Source: Shewanella avicenniae (lineage in GTDB: Bacteria; Pseudomonadota; Gammaproteobacteria; Enterobacterales; Shewanellaceae). Taken from it: a stretch of 64,000 nt of DNA. This document shows, in pieces, positions 1-9,806 of this stretch (the first letter of the stretch is position 1; each line of letters opens with the position of its first letter). A model generated the notes under the pieces. That model searched no databases, had not been told where the DNA came from, and saw only the letters and a list, made by a program, of their open reading frames with translations. The position numbers were made by a program, and so were the translations under genes. Location: the NCBI RefSeq assembly GCF_017354945.1, contig NZ_CP071503.1, forward strand, positions 2,480,001-2,544,000. Reading direction: 5' to 3'.

Positions 1-248
1 TGTCCGTTCGCCCTGCTCACCTTGCACGCTTGCAAGTGTTAGCCGATGAAGGCCGTTTGAAGCTTGCTGGTCCGCATCCTGCGATTGATAGCGAAAACCC
101 AGGTGAAGCAGGTTTCACCGGTTCATTGGTGGTCGCTGAGTTCGATTCGTTGCAAGCCGCGCAAGCATGGGCTGATGCCGATCCATATGTCGCTGCGGGT
201 GTTTACGCATCCGTTGTAGTTAAACCATTCAAATACGTACTGCCTTAA
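1..248 (+). CDS. yciI: YciI family protein, 5' end cut by window edge
   Basis: Small YciI/YCII-fold protein; family members are about 95-100 residues and their biochemical role is unsettled. The reading frame is open to the left edge (codons from base 3) and reads [19 protein letters not shown], matching the second quarter of YciI, so the TTG at 30 is internal and the true start lies outside the window. The conserved [17 protein letters not shown] and [11 protein letters not shown] blocks are present. The TAA stop overlaps the ATG of xthA by one base (TAATG), so the two are probably translationally coupled. Confidence 0.9.
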   Translation, partial: SVRPAHLARLQVLADEGRLKLAGPHPAIDSENPGEAGFTGSLVVAEFDSLQAAQAWADADPYVAAGVYASVVVKPFKYVLP

Positions 249-1057
249 TGAAGATTGTTTCTTTTAATATCAATGGGCTACGCGCTAGATTGCATCAACT
301 GCAAGCGTTAATCGATAGTCACGCTCCTGACGTTATTGGCCTGCAAGAAACCAAAGTGCACGATGAGGCATTTCCACTCGCTGAAGTGGAAGCCATGGGA
401 TATCAAGTCCATTACCATGGGGGCAAAGCCCACTACGGGGTGGCCTTGCTGTCAAAACTGCCGATCATTGACGTGCAAAAAGGTTTCCCAACCGATGCTG
501 AAGATGCACAACGCCGTTTGATTGTGGGCAAGTTTCAACAAGCCAATGGCCGAACACTGACCGTGATTAATGGCTATTTTCCGCAAGGCGAAAATATTGA
601 GCATGAAGTGAAATATCCCGCCAAACGTAAGTTTTATGCGGATTTGATGCAGTATTTGGCGAGCGATTTTTCAGTAGATGATGATATTGCCATCATAGGG
701 GATATCAACATCTCCCCTATCGATTTGGATATCGGTATTGGCGATGTTAACGCAAAACGTTGGTTAAAAACCGGCAAATGTAGTTTCCAACCGGAAGAAC
801 GCCAATGGCTTGCGACACTGCTGAATTGGGGCTTAGTTGATACCTTTAGAGCGCTGCATCCATCGCGTGAGCAACGCTATTCATGGTTTGATTATCGCAG
901 CAAAGGCTTTGAAGATAACCGTGGTCTACGGATTGATGTGATTCTGGCAACACCATCGCTGGCAAGTCGATTAATCGAAGCAGACGTCGATTATGAGCTA
1001 CGGGCGATGGAAAAGCCGTCTGATCACGCACCGATCTGGAGTCGTTTTAACGACTAA
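248..1057 (+). CDS. xthA: Exodeoxyribonuclease III
   Basis: Exonuclease III / AP endonuclease of base excision repair; cleaves 5' of abasic sites and removes nucleotides 3'->5' from duplex DNA, needing Mg2+. It is 269 residues against 268 for the E. coli enzyme. Visible motifs: N-terminal [13 protein letters not shown], the metal ligand in LQETK (Glu34), GDINISPID (Asp152, Asn154) and the C-terminal catalytic SDHAPIW (Asp259, His260). The start overlaps the yciI stop by one base. A strong hairpin terminator follows 20 bases downstream. Nothing unusual. Confidence 0.97.
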   Translation: MKIVSFNINGLRARLHQLQALIDSHAPDVIGLQETKVHDEAFPLAEVEAMGYQVHYHGGKAHYGVALLSKLPIIDVQKGFPTDAEDAQRRLIVGKFQQANGRTLTVINGYFPQGENIEHEVKYPAKRKFYADLMQYLASDFSVDDDIAIIGDINISPIDLDIGIGDVNAKRWLKTGKCSFQPEERQWLATLLNWGLVDTFRALHPSREQRYSWFDYRSKGFEDNRGLRIDVILATPSLASRLIEADVDYELRAMEKPSDHAPIWSRFND

Positions 1058-1074
1058 CTTGCAGCTCAAGATAG

Positions 1075-1111
1075 AAAAAGCCCAGTCACTCGAAAATGAC
1101 TGGGCTTTTTT
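1075..1111. terminator. Bidirectional rho-independent terminator
   Basis: AGCCCAGTCA (1079-1088) pairs perfectly with TGACTGGGCT (1097-1106) around an 8-base loop. A-run on the left and T-run on the right make it usable in both directions, between the convergent xthA and the lipase gene. Confidence 0.9.
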
Positions 1112-1125
1112 GTTTCTAACGCCGC

Positions 1126-3579
1126 TTAGTTAGAACAGCTTTGCACTACTGCAGGATTAGTCACTACAATCATCGGCGCACCCGCAGACGCACTCGCCGC
1201 AAAAGTGGCTACCTGTGCTTGCATCTCTGCCGTGGCCTGCGCTGCCATGCCATCCGTCACGCCAGCAACTTCAGACGGGCTAACAATCGAGCTGTGATGG
1301 CCTTTAGTGAAGCGCACTACACCACTGCCGCTTGCCATGCTATCAACACAACTTAGACCCAAAGCACTGATCAACGGCTCAGTACCTGACAGTGGGAAGC
1401 CAGATACACTGTTCGGCAAGGTTTGGTCACCTAAGTTACCAGCACCATCACCCACCACTTCAATCAACTGTACCGGTAAGCCAGATTCTGCCAGCTTAGC
1501 CGCTTGGTTGATAGGGTCGCCCGCTTCAATCGACGTTTGAATTGCAAAGGCAAAGGTTGGAATAAACTGCTGATAAACTGCTTGCACCAATGCATTGTAT
1601 TCAGCAGAGCCTACTGCATATCCTGCAGTGTTTGCTTGAGTCACCAACGCTTGGAAGGTTTCCGACGCTGTCACATTGCTAAACAGCACTGGACTAAAGG
1701 CTGCAGAACCTGCAAATGCGCCCGCTAAGCCTCCCGCTGGCACCACTAACGACACCCCTTGCAAGGCAAAGGCATTCGGTAAGCTATTGCCGCTGCTTGG
1801 GTCAACCAAACCGGTGCTGGCATATGTGGCAAAATCAGTGCCCACAATGCCACCTAAGCTCATCCCTTGCGCTGTCACTTTGCTGGCATCTAACAGCGGT
1901 GATGCTGTATCGGCAGCAAGCAGGTTAAGTGATTGGCGCAGCGCTAACTCATCAGCGGTTGCTTGACGGAAATTGTCACGCACACTCAGCGGACTACCAA
2001 TGTTGACGAAGACCAACGGCGAGCCGTTAGTAAAGGCTGTTGGCGTACCGATGACAGGGCCGAAAGAGACATCTGTTGCTGAAACTTCATAAACGCCATC
2101 AGCATTAGCATCAAACGAGCGCGCACCGTGCAATGGCATATCAATCGCCACAACGGCTTGCCCAGCGGCAGCATAAGCGCCAGCATAAGCCAGTGCCATC
2201 TCTTTACCTCCACCAAGGCCATGCATGGCTATAGTGGTTGGCCAGCCATTGGTGGGGGCGGTAAAGCTACGCCCTTGCATCGCATTAAATGCCGCAAGTT
2301 TAGTGGCATTCGGAATGCTCATCATCACCGGCACCACTTCATAGCCTTGCACCGCTGGCAATGGATTGAAGTGCGTTAAATGACGAGTGCTATCCACTGG
2401 CGCACCGTTATTCAGTTGCCATTGATAACCGGCCATCAATGCTGGATTAGCAAGCGCTGCAGCAGGATCAATACCGTGATTTTGCGCTTGCAGCGTATAA
2501 CCTTCCATACTCAGTTGGCCGGTTTGCAATGCTTGCAATACTGCAACAGGGCTATCACCGGCGGCTTTCCAGAACCCATTGATACCACTGGCACAGCCAG
2601 CAGATGAGCAACTGCCGTAGATAGGTAACCGCAGTGCACCCACATAAAGATCTGCTAGGTCAGCTAATACATAGGCGGTACCGCTGGCCGCAGTTAATCC
2701 TGCTGCTTGTGCGACGGTCATCCCCGTTGCGGTCGGCTGCTGCACCCAAACAGGCTGGTACGCTTCATCGGACAACATCGCCAATTTCACCGCTTCGTAC
2801 ACGTCACCAATCGCTTGAGTGGTGAATAAACCTGAATAGGTGACAGAATCCAGATCCACGCCATGTGCACTCGCCATGCCGTGTTCATAACTGTTGATTA
2901 AGGTTTGGATCCACAGGGTTGACGCACTACCGATAGGAGAAGTGGTCACATCTTGGCGATAAACACTGTAGCTTTCAGATGGCATCACTGGCTGACCAGC
3001 GCTATCCATAATCAATGAGGTGGTAGCATAAACATAAGAGGTATTCGGTTTTAATGGCTTCAACGGCACAATAGCGATACTGCTGCCCGACGCCATAGAG
3101 ATGAAATCCACCCCCCACGTGAGTTCAGCGCCCACTGAGCACGCACTGCCGTTATCCAGCGCTTGGCAATCACTGTCACTGGAGAGTGGGCCACCCACAA
3201 CGGCTTCAAACAGGCGAACGGCGCCCGGCTGATAGACAGAAGATGCCAGCAAGGTACGTGGCGTGCCGTCATCGCTGGCAAGCGAAACGTCAATGCTTAT
3301 TGGTTGGGTTGTTGACCAACCATCCAGCGCACCAATAGCGATACTTGGATTGGTATAATCACCAGAGGCTTCGCCCGGCATCACCAAGGTGCCATCAAAG
3401 GTGCCATTGCGCAGTAACGCGTTTGGCACAGGCACTTCTGAAGCGGTCGGATTAAAGACCAAGTGTGAATAACTGGTTACCTGAGAATTGTCGCTGCTTT
3501 CCTTGTGATCGTCACTGCCGCCACAGCCGGTAATTGCGATTACTGACGCAGCGATAACGCTCAAATAGAGTCTTTTCAT
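1126..3579 (-). CDS. VolA/Pla-1/cef-type extracellular lipoprotein lipase
   Basis: Large surface or secreted lipase (817 aa) resembling the VolA/Pla-1/cef family, which releases fatty acids from lysophospholipids or other lipids. The N-terminus is a lipoprotein signal with lipobox ITGC (Cys19), followed by a Ser/Asp-rich linker. An alpha/beta-hydrolase core is visible in the C-terminal half: HGLGGGKEM (oxyanion region), the nucleophile elbow QGMSLGG (GxSxG) and a likely catalytic His in TKGHHSSIV near the C-terminus. It is monocistronic, with divergent promoter space shared with yciK. Two genes for using the liberated fatty acids (fadIJ, fadL) lie elsewhere in the window. Exact substrate is inferred from family only. 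Confidence 0.85.
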   Translation of the reverse strand: MKRLYLSVIAASVIAITGCGGSDDHKESSDNSQVTSYSHLVFNPTASEVPVPNALLRNGTFDGTLVMPGEASGDYTNPSIAIGALDGWSTTQPISIDVSLASDDGTPRTLLASSVYQPGAVRLFEAVVGGPLSSDSDCQALDNGSACSVGAELTWGVDFISMASGSSIAIVPLKPLKPNTSYVYATTSLIMDSAGQPVMPSESYSVYRQDVTTSPIGSASTLWIQTLINSYEHGMASAHGVDLDSVTYSGLFTTQAIGDVYEAVKLAMLSDEAYQPVWVQQPTATGMTVAQAAGLTAASGTAYVLADLADLYVGALRLPIYGSCSSAGCASGINGFWKAAGDSPVAVLQALQTGQLSMEGYTLQAQNHGIDPAAALANPALMAGYQWQLNNGAPVDSTRHLTHFNPLPAVQGYEVVPVMMSIPNATKLAAFNAMQGRSFTAPTNGWPTTIAMHGLGGGKEMALAYAGAYAAAGQAVVAIDMPLHGARSFDANADGVYEVSATDVSFGPVIGTPTAFTNGSPLVFVNIGSPLSVRDNFRQATADELALRQSLNLLAADTASPLLDASKVTAQGMSLGGIVGTDFATYASTGLVDPSSGNSLPNAFALQGVSLVVPAGGLAGAFAGSAAFSPVLFSNVTASETFQALVTQANTAGYAVGSAEYNALVQAVYQQFIPTFAFAIQTSIEAGDPINQAAKLAESGLPVQLIEVVGDGAGNLGDQTLPNSVSGFPLSGTEPLISALGLSCVDSMASGSGVVRFTKGHHSSIVSPSEVAGVTDGMAAQATAEMQAQVATFAASASAGAPMIVVTNPAVVQSCSN

Positions 3580-3762
3580 GTTGTACCCTTTGGCTCGTTG
3601 TAATAGTGTTGTTCCCGCGAAATTTTGCCTCAGTACCCCAATACCAAGACATTCGTTGGGTAGGAACCGTCATTTGTTCATGTTCAAAGTTAATCCATGA
3701 ACTGTGATTTAGCTACTGTACAATAACAAATGAATATCAATTAGAATATCGAAATTTATACA

Positions 3763-3786
3763 AGTGTTTGAAACGTATTCAACACT
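3763..3786. promoter_or_regulatory. Imperfect palindrome, candidate TetR-type operator
   Basis: A 24-base dyad centred on ACGT: AGTGTT (3763-3768) and AACACT (3781-3786) are perfect arms, with TGAA/TTCA elements between them. It sits in the divergent lipase/yciK intergenic region. The TTGAA-n5-TTCAA core resembles operators of PsrA-like fatty-acid regulators, but that assignment is inference. Confidence 0.35.
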
Positions 3787-3839
3787 CACATTTACTTATT
3801 GATAAATATTGATTTAGTGGGTGTAAGGAATGGAACACC

Positions 3840-4577
3840 ATGTTGGAATATCACGCTAAAAAAGATCTGCTGCAAGACAAGATTATCCTAGTCACCGGTG
3901 CCGGCGATGGTATCGGTAAACAAGCAGCGCTGAGTTATGCGGCCCACGGCGCAAGCGTCATTTTATTAGGACGCACACAACAAAAGCTGGTTGACGTGTA
4001 TGACGAAATCATCGCCAATGGTGGCCCAACGCCGGCAATAGGATGTCTTAATCTGCAAACGGCAACCGCTGGACAGTATCATGAACTCGCCACACGATTA
4101 ACCGCCGAATTCGGTCAGTTAGATGGTCTATTACACAATGCCAGCTTACTTGGCTCATTGGGACCGTTGGAGCAACTGCCCATTGATACCTTAGAAACCG
4201 TGCTTAAAGTGAATGTCATTGCCCAAGCCGCACTGACACAACCGCTCATGCCGCTGCTGCGCAAAGCACCACACGCATCGATAATCTTCACCTCCAGTAG
4301 CGTTGGCCGTAAAGGCAGAGCCTTTTGGGGCGCATATGCAATCTCAAAGTTCGCCACTGAAGGGATGATGCAAACCCTCGCCGATGAATTAGACGGCAGC
4401 ACCCTGCGCTGCAATAGCATTAATCCGGGCGCAACCCGTACTAAAATGCGTGCAAGTGCCTATCCAGCGGAAGATCCTCTCACTTTGAAAACAGCGGCAG
4501 ACCTCATGCCGCTATATCTGTATTTAATGGGCGATGATAGCCTTCACGAAAATGGACAAGCCTTTAACGCGCAGTAA
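3840..4577 (+). CDS. yciK: YciK family short-chain dehydrogenase/reductase
   Basis: Classical SDR oxidoreductase, 245 aa, NAD(P)-dependent, physiological substrate unknown for the YciK family. The Rossmann motif VTGAGDGIGKQA (TGxxxGIG) is at about residues 19-30, the NAS motif LHNASLLG near 100, the catalytic Ser in FTSSSVGRKG near 152 and the YxxxK pair in YAISK near 165. The C-terminal region INPGATRTKMR is typical of YciK. It is followed 41 bases later by an M14-like gene on the same strand, which may be co-transcribed. Confidence 0.9.
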   Translation: MLEYHAKKDLLQDKIILVTGAGDGIGKQAALSYAAHGASVILLGRTQQKLVDVYDEIIANGGPTPAIGCLNLQTATAGQYHELATRLTAEFGQLDGLLHNASLLGSLGPLEQLPIDTLETVLKVNVIAQAALTQPLMPLLRKAPHASIIFTSSSVGRKGRAFWGAYAISKFATEGMMQTLADELDGSTLRCNSINPGATRTKMRASAYPAEDPLTLKTAADLMPLYLYLMGDDSLHENGQAFNAQ

Positions 4578-4618
4578 ACAGCCATCAAGCAGCGTCCATC
4601 GATAAACTAGGAATTTTT

Positions 4619-5533
4619 ATGCAACATTATCCAATTGGTACCCCAGGTGTAGCTTGGGGTGAGCAAGAAAAACAACAATGGCGTGCGAGCCAAACGGTTA
4701 AACGTAGCTATCAAACGCAAGTCGTCGATAAAATCGCTGCGCTCAGTGATAGCTTCGAATTAGTCCGCTATGGCGCGTTAAGTTATGATGTTGCCCGTTA
4801 CCCACTGCTGGCATTGAAATCACCGAACTGGCAAGCCGATAAACCGACTGTTTTGATTACCGGTGGCGTGCATGGTTATGAAACCAGTGGTGTCCAAGGT
4901 GCATTACTCTTCGCCAGTACCATTGCCCAAGACTACTTCGAGCAATTTAACTTATTGATTGCACCTTGCGTCAGTCCGTGGGGCTATGAAGTGATTAATC
5001 GCTGGAACCCATTGGCGCTCGATCCTAACCGTAACTTTGTGGCGAACTCGCCAGCCGAAGAATCAGCAGCGCTGATGAAATTGGTCGCCGCACAAAACCT
5101 GCCATTTTTAGCGCATGTTGATCTTCACGAAACCACCGACACCGATGAAACTGAGTTTCGCCCAGCACTAGCGGCACGGGATGGCAAACAGATAGCACCG
5201 GGAGAAATTCCTGATGGCTTTTACAATGTCGATGACAGTGTCAGCCCACAACCTGAATTTCATAAAGCCATTATTAATGCGGTTGCCAAGGTCACCCATA
5301 TCGCACCAGCGGACAAAGATGGCAACATCATCGGTTCACCCGTGGTGCAACCCGGCGTTATCGAATATCCACTGAAAGAATTAGGCTTGTGCGCATCCAT
5401 CACCGGCGCTGCCTATACCTGCACGACCGAAGTCTACCCTGACAGCCCCAAAGCGACTGACGAGATCTGCAACCAAGCCCAAGTGGCCGCCGTCAAAGGC
5501 GCATTGGATTACCTGTTAGCCCATGCGGTTTGA
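4619..5533 (+). CDS. M14-type metallocarboxypeptidase / succinylglutamate desuccinylase-like protein
   Basis: Zinc carboxypeptidase-fold hydrolase, 304 aa, of the M14 / desuccinylase-aspartoacylase group. Zinc ligands are visible in GGVHGYETSG (HxxE) and in HVDLHETTDTD (His). DPNRNF is the substrate-binding arginine segment typical of M14 proteins. A glutamate in the C-terminal VIEYPLKE region may be the general base. There is no signal peptide, so it is probably cytoplasmic. The RBS AGGA precedes ATG 4619. The substrate cannot be assigned from sequence; it could be a small acylated amino acid or a peptide. Confidence 0.8.
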   Translation: MQHYPIGTPGVAWGEQEKQQWRASQTVKRSYQTQVVDKIAALSDSFELVRYGALSYDVARYPLLALKSPNWQADKPTVLITGGVHGYETSGVQGALLFASTIAQDYFEQFNLLIAPCVSPWGYEVINRWNPLALDPNRNFVANSPAEESAALMKLVAAQNLPFLAHVDLHETTDTDETEFRPALAARDGKQIAPGEIPDGFYNVDDSVSPQPEFHKAIINAVAKVTHIAPADKDGNIIGSPVVQPGVIEYPLKELGLCASITGAAYTCTTEVYPDSPKATDEICNQAQVAAVKGALDYLLAHAV

Positions 5534-5566
5534 TTGTTCAGTTTAAAAATATAAGCGTTTAAACAG

Positions 5567-5606
5567 CAAGGCCGTACTGAAAACTCAGCACGGCCTTGTT
5601 ATTTTT
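5567..5606. terminator. Rho-independent terminator (convergent)
   Basis: CAAGGCCGT (5567-5575) pairs with ACGGCCTTG (5590-5598), with a small inner stem CTGA/TCAG, followed by TTATTTTT. It lies between the convergent M14-like gene and rluB and could serve both. Confidence 0.85.
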
Positions 5607-5624
5607 ACGAATTAAATGAATTCG

Positions 5625-6509
5625 TTAGCTACGAGTACGGGTTGGCGCTTTACGGCCATTACTCGCAGTACCAGGCGTTTTATGCTTGCGCACAGCGCGA
5701 CGAACTTTGGCACTGCGCACTTTCGCACGTGCCACACTGTGTTTGTCCATTCCTAGCAAGGAACGTTCTTCAGCATCCAACCCTGCAATGTGACGTAAGT
5801 AGTTCACCTGATCTAACGGTAACTCCATCCAGCCACCACGCGGCAAGGTTTTTGGCAATTCAATCATGCCGTAACGCACGCGGATCAATCGGCTAACTTG
5901 CACCTCAACCGCTTCCCACAGACGGCGTACTTCACGGTTACGACCTTCACACAGCACCACGTGCCACCACTGGTTGATGCCCTCACCGCCAGCAGATTTA
6001 ATTGCGTCAAACTGTGCAGGACCATCTTCCAATGTAACACCCGTACGCAACTGCTGAACTTTTGCATCCGTTACTTCACCAAAGGTACGAACTGCGTATT
6101 CACGCTCGACTTCTCTGGATGGGTGCATTAATCGGTTCGCCAATTCACCATCAGAGGTAAACAGCAACAAACCGGAGGTGTTGATATCCAGACGACCAAC
6201 CGCTACCCAGCGGCTATCTTTGGTGCGTGGTAAACGGTCAAATACCGTTGGACGCCCTTCAGGGTCTTTACGAGAGCAGATCTCGCCTTCTGGTTTGTGA
6301 TAAGCCAGCACGCGACAAATAACGTCCTCGGCTGACTTGAGCGATACCGGACGACCATCGATACGCACTTTGGCGTCAGCTTCGATGCGATCACCTAAGG
6401 TCGCAATCTCACCTTCGACACTCACCCGGCCTGCAGCAATCCATGCCTCCATCTCACGACGGGAGCCATGGCCTGCGCGGGCCAAGACTTTCTGCAATTT
6501 TTCACTCAT
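5625..6509 (-). CDS. rluB: 23S rRNA pseudouridine(2605) synthase
   Basis: RsuA/RluB-family pseudouridine synthase that modifies helix 90-92 region U2605 (E. coli numbering) of 23S rRNA. It is 294 aa. An N-terminal S4 RNA-binding domain (residues about 3-60, [16 protein letters not shown]) is followed by the catalytic domain with [14 protein letters not shown] holding the catalytic Asp. The C-terminus is a Lys/Arg-rich tail (residues about 255-294), as in RluB. It is the last gene of the minus-strand rnm-yciO-scpAB-rluB run; a 206-base gap separates it from scpB, so it may also have its own promoter. Confidence 0.93.
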   Translation of the reverse strand: MSEKLQKVLARAGHGSRREMEAWIAAGRVSVEGEIATLGDRIEADAKVRIDGRPVSLKSAEDVICRVLAYHKPEGEICSRKDPEGRPTVFDRLPRTKDSRWVAVGRLDINTSGLLLFTSDGELANRLMHPSREVEREYAVRTFGEVTDAKVQQLRTGVTLEDGPAQFDAIKSAGGEGINQWWHVVLCEGRNREVRRLWEAVEVQVSRLIRVRYGMIELPKTLPRGGWMELPLDQVNYLRHIAGLDAEERSLLGMDKHSVARAKVRSAKVRRAVRKHKTPGTASNGRKAPTRTRS

Positions 6510-6715
6510 GTAGAATTCACTTATAAATAGAAAATAATTTCAATGGGTTACTGCTTCCATCAACGATGATTGGCACGATGTGAAGCCAAACAGCAGTAAG
6601 GCAGCCGACTATTGTACATGACTAACGTCACAGCGCACACAAATTCGCACCGTTGTAGCGGATTATCTTTATTTGAAGTGGTTGGCTGGCTGCATTTACC
6701 TGTATTTAGCGAGAG

Positions 6716-7309
6716 TTAATGTTCGATACTCACATCAGGTTCAGGCACAGATTTCAAGCCAGAAAAGACCGCCTGCAACGACTCAGCGTCTGTCAGTGGC
6801 GGTAAGTCACGCAACGCATCTAAGCCGAAATACGACAAAAATTCACTGGTTGTGGCATACAATTCCGGACGGCCCGGCACCTCTTTATGACCAATCGCTT
6901 TGATCCAGCCACGATCCGCAAGGTTTTTAATGATTTGACTACTAACGGCCACACCACGCACCGCTTCAATTTCACCACGCGTTACAGGTTGCTGATAGGC
7001 GATAACCGCTAAGGTTTCTAAGGTAGCGCGGCTGTAGCGCGGTGCCTGCTCTTGCCACAAACTTTGCAGTGGCACACTCAAACTGTCACGGGTTTGAAAA
7101 CGATAACCACCGGCCACTTTCACCAATTGCACGCCGCGTTCTTGATATTCAATGGTTAATTCATCAATCACGGCCTTAATCCGTTCACGAGACACACTGT
7201 AATCGGCCAATACTGTCTCGCGCAGCGCACTGATGGTCACGGCTTTGCTCTGTACAAAAATGGCTGCTTCAATAAGCTGTTTCAATTGCAGATCGTTAAT
7301 CTGAGCCAC
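6716..7309 (-). CDS. scpB: Segregation and condensation protein B
   Basis: Kleisin-associated winged-helix subunit ScpB, 197 aa, partner of ScpA in SMC-type chromosome condensation complexes. The winged-helix pair is visible: LIEAAIFVQSKAVTISALRE at the N-terminus and the signature TLETLAVIAYQQPVTRGEIE around residues 95-115. It ends with a short acidic tail. It lies 12 bases downstream of scpA and is clearly in one operon with it. Confidence 0.95.
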   Translation of the reverse strand: MAQINDLQLKQLIEAAIFVQSKAVTISALRETVLADYSVSRERIKAVIDELTIEYQERGVQLVKVAGGYRFQTRDSLSVPLQSLWQEQAPRYSRATLETLAVIAYQQPVTRGEIEAVRGVAVSSQIIKNLADRGWIKAIGHKEVPGRPELYATTSEFLSYFGLDALRDLPPLTDAESLQAVFSGLKSVPEPDVSIEH

Positions 7310-7321
7310 CGAGAAAACTCC

Positions 7322-8110
7322 TTAGTATGCCTTGAGATAGATGGGCGCAAATGGTTCGGTCTGAACCAACTCGACCAATAACTCTTTGACCAGCTCCATC
7401 AGCGCCAAAAAGCTAACCACTACCCCCGCGCGCCCCTCTTCAACATCGAACAAAGATTCAAATGGAGTAAATTGTTCACTCGAAAGCTTCATCAAAATTT
7501 GACTCATGCGTTCGCGGGTAGATAGCTGCTCTTTTCTTACTTGATGGTCACCACACGCCTCAACCCGTTTTAACACGTCACCAAAGGCACGCGCCAATTC
7601 AAATAAGCTCACCGCTGGCGGGATCTGTTTCGGCCGAATATCTGGCGCAGGGGTAGCAGTAGCACGGAAAATGTCACGTTCTAATCGCGGCAAATCATCA
7701 AGATTGACGGCCGCATCTTTAATGGTTTCGTAGGCTTTTAACTGACGGATCAACACTGCCCGAGGATCTTCTTCCTCATCCAGCTCAATCTCGGGTTTTG
7801 GCAGTAACAAACGGGATTTGATTTCGGCAAGGGTCGCGGCCATCACCAGATAGTCAGCCGCCAGTTCCACTTTTGCCCCCTGCAACATCTCAATATATTC
7901 CAAATATTGCGATGTAATTTGCTGCAGCGGTAAGTCGACCACATCAAGTTTTTGCTTACGGATCAGATACAACAGCAGGTCAAGCGGCCCTTCAAAGGCT
8001 TCAAGGAATACCGCCAAGGCTTCGGGTGGAATAAAGAGATCGGTGGGAAACTCTCGCAACACTTCGCCCTGCACTACGGCTAGGGGCAAACTTTGTTGTA
8101 CGCCTTCCAT
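7322..8110 (-). CDS. scpA: Segregation and condensation protein A
   Basis: Kleisin ScpA, 262 aa, bridging SMC heads in the chromosome condensation complex. Diagnostic N-terminal FEGPLDLLLYLIRKQKLD (residues about 38-55) and ADYLVMAATLAEIKSRLLLP are present. The acidic EIELDEEEDPRAVLIRQL segment and the C-terminal winged helix (VVVSFLALMELVKELLVE) complete the kleisin pattern. It is translated just ahead of scpB in the same operon. Gammaproteobacteria that encode MukBEF often still keep scpAB; whether MukB exists cannot be told here. Confidence 0.95.
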   Translation of the reverse strand: MEGVQQSLPLAVVQGEVLREFPTDLFIPPEALAVFLEAFEGPLDLLLYLIRKQKLDVVDLPLQQITSQYLEYIEMLQGAKVELAADYLVMAATLAEIKSRLLLPKPEIELDEEEDPRAVLIRQLKAYETIKDAAVNLDDLPRLERDIFRATATPAPDIRPKQIPPAVSLFELARAFGDVLKRVEACGDHQVRKEQLSTRERMSQILMKLSSEQFTPFESLFDVEEGRAGVVVSFLALMELVKELLVELVQTEPFAPIYLKAY

Positions 8111-8182
8111 CGCTACTGTTTCTCCACCAATAAATTGAGATAAATGCGCCAGTTTACGTAATGACTAACGTTCGCCGAGTGA

Positions 8183-8803
8183 TCAGATAAACGGGGTAAC
8201 GTCACCTGTACCTTCACGCAAAATGGTCATCTCACCTTCTGACATATCAATCACTGTGGTTGGCTTTTCACCTAAATAACCACCATGCAGAATTGCATCC
8301 ACTTGATGCTCTAATACATCACGAATATGTTCCGGATCTGACTCAGTAAAATCGTTACCCGGCAAGATTAAACTGGTCGACATCAAGGGTTCACCCAAGG
8401 CTTCCAACAGCGCTAGAGCGATGACGTTATCGGGAACACGAATCCCGATGGTGCGCTTTTTCTCATTTTGTAAGCGGCGGGGTACATCTTTGGTCGCTTT
8501 AAAAATGAAGGTGTAAGCACCGGGCGTATTATTTTTCAACACTCGAAACGCTTGGTTATCCACCCGCGCATAGTTCGATAGTTCTGACAAATCGCGACAC
8601 ATTAACGAGTATTCGTGGTTTTCACCTAATTGACGAATACGGGCAATGCGCGTCATGGCGTCTTTATCACCCATCATGCAACCCAGCGCGTAGCCTGAGT
8701 CGGTAGGATAAACAATCACCCCACCGCTTTTGAGAATATTGACCGCTTGGTTAATCAATCGCGCTTGCGGATTGACTTCATGTACATAGAAAAACTGACT
8801 CAT
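8183..8803 (-). CDS. yciO: Sua5/YciO/YrdC-family protein
   Basis: YrdC-fold protein, 206 aa, related to L-threonylcarbamoyladenylate synthase (TsaC/Sua5). YciO paralogues bind double-stranded RNA or nucleotides; their role in tRNA t6A formation is not established. Visible: YPTDSGYALGCMMGD (substrate loop), KxR-like IARIRQLG, SLMCRDLSELSNYA, and STSLILPG near the C-terminus. The start codon overlaps the stop of rnm by four bases, so the two genes are translationally coupled, the same arrangement as yciV-yciO in enterobacteria. Confidence 0.9.
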   Translation of the reverse strand: MSQFFYVHEVNPQARLINQAVNILKSGGVIVYPTDSGYALGCMMGDKDAMTRIARIRQLGENHEYSLMCRDLSELSNYARVDNQAFRVLKNNTPGAYTFIFKATKDVPRRLQNEKKRTIGIRVPDNVIALALLEALGEPLMSTSLILPGNDFTESDPEHIRDVLEHQVDAILHGGYLGEKPTTVIDMSEGEMTILREGTGDVTPFI

Positions 8804-9660
8804 AAACTAACCTTCCATTGCTCAGATTGCCACACCCACTGCAATCCGTTTGGCCGATGCAGATTTCTGCCTAACTCCAGCCACCTACCTGGGAAATGAA
8901 AATCGCTGCCGACAGAGGCAAACAGCTCACGTTGATTGGCCAACGCCGCCAACTGAACCAAATCATCTGTCGATTGCTGCCCAAGTACCACCTCCATTGC
9001 GGTGCCACCTGCGGCTTTAAAATCATTCACTAATCGTTTTAGCCACTTACCACTGAGTTGGTAGCCACTGGGATGCGCTAACACCGCAATCCCACCCGCT
9101 GCGTGGATCAGGCTGATTGCCGCCGCCATATCCCCCCAGTTATTTGGCACATAACCGGTTTTGCCGCGCGCTAAATACTTTTTAAACACTTTGGCCATAT
9201 CAGCCACTATGCCCTGCTCCACCATGTAGCGTGCATAGTGTCCGCGGCTAATCGCCGCATCGCCGGCAAGCGCTTTGGCCCCCTCATATGCGCCCGCAAT
9301 ACCCGCCTTTTCTAGCCGTAAGCCAATTTCTTGCGCGCGTTCTTCACGCAAACGGCGCTGATTATCCATAAATGCCAGTAGCGCAGGCTGATGCCGATCA
9401 ACCCCCAAGCCGACAATATGGATGTCGTATGCATGCCAACGTGTTGAAATCTCCACACCATCAATCAAAGTTAATGGTGTTGCATGCGCGGCATTAAACG
9501 CATGGGCTTCTGCCAAACCTGCAACCGTATCGTGATCGGTAATCGCCAGCAGGTTTACCCCCATATCAATGGCACGAGCAACCAATTGTGAAGGCGTGAG
9601 CTGACCGTCGGAAGCAGTCGAGTGGCAGTGGAGATCTATTGAAGTGTGTTCTGTGATCAT
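8800..9660 (-). CDS. rnm: PHP-domain 5'-3' exoribonuclease RNase AM
   Basis: YciV/TrpH-type PHP phosphoesterase, known in E. coli as RNase AM, which trims 5' ends of rRNA precursors and degrades pAp or short RNAs. The PHP metal motifs are visible: DLHCHSTASDG, AITDHDTVAG, GVEIST, AVLAHPSGYQL and GSDFHFPG. I start it at the ATG at 9660 (286 aa), preceded by AGGG, because the protein then aligns with the family; the frame is open a further 23 codons upstream. It is divergent from the trp operon, a conserved arrangement that gave the old name trpH. Confidence 0.92.
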   Translation of the reverse strand: MITEHTSIDLHCHSTASDGQLTPSQLVARAIDMGVNLLAITDHDTVAGLAEAHAFNAAHATPLTLIDGVEISTRWHAYDIHIVGLGVDRHQPALLAFMDNQRRLREERAQEIGLRLEKAGIAGAYEGAKALAGDAAISRGHYARYMVEQGIVADMAKVFKKYLARGKTGYVPNNWGDMAAAISLIHAAGGIAVLAHPSGYQLSGKWLKRLVNDFKAAGGTAMEVVLGQQSTDDLVQLAALANQRELFASVGSDFHFPGRWLELGRNLHRPNGLQWVWQSEQWKVSL

Positions 9661-9747
9661 GACCCTATTGTACTGGCTTTTGTTGTAGAAAAGCGATGAA
9701 TCTGTAATAGACCTAAGATTAATTTCCAAAAATTAAACAATTAGCCG

Positions 9748-9788
9748 TTGACTTTGCAGGCAGAGTGCGGTTTTCTATTAGTCACTAA
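9748..9788 (+). promoter_or_regulatory. Probable trp promoter and TrpR operator
   Basis: TTGACT (9748-9753) is a good -35 hexamer. The -10 is weak (TTCTAT around 9773-9778). The 11-base palindrome TTAGT-C-ACTAA (9778-9788) overlaps the -10/start region, where the TrpR operator lies in E. coli, and shares the CTA/TAG character of that operator. Assignment to TrpR is inference. Confidence 0.45.
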
Positions 9789-9806
9789 CACAAGGAAACA
9801 TGATTT

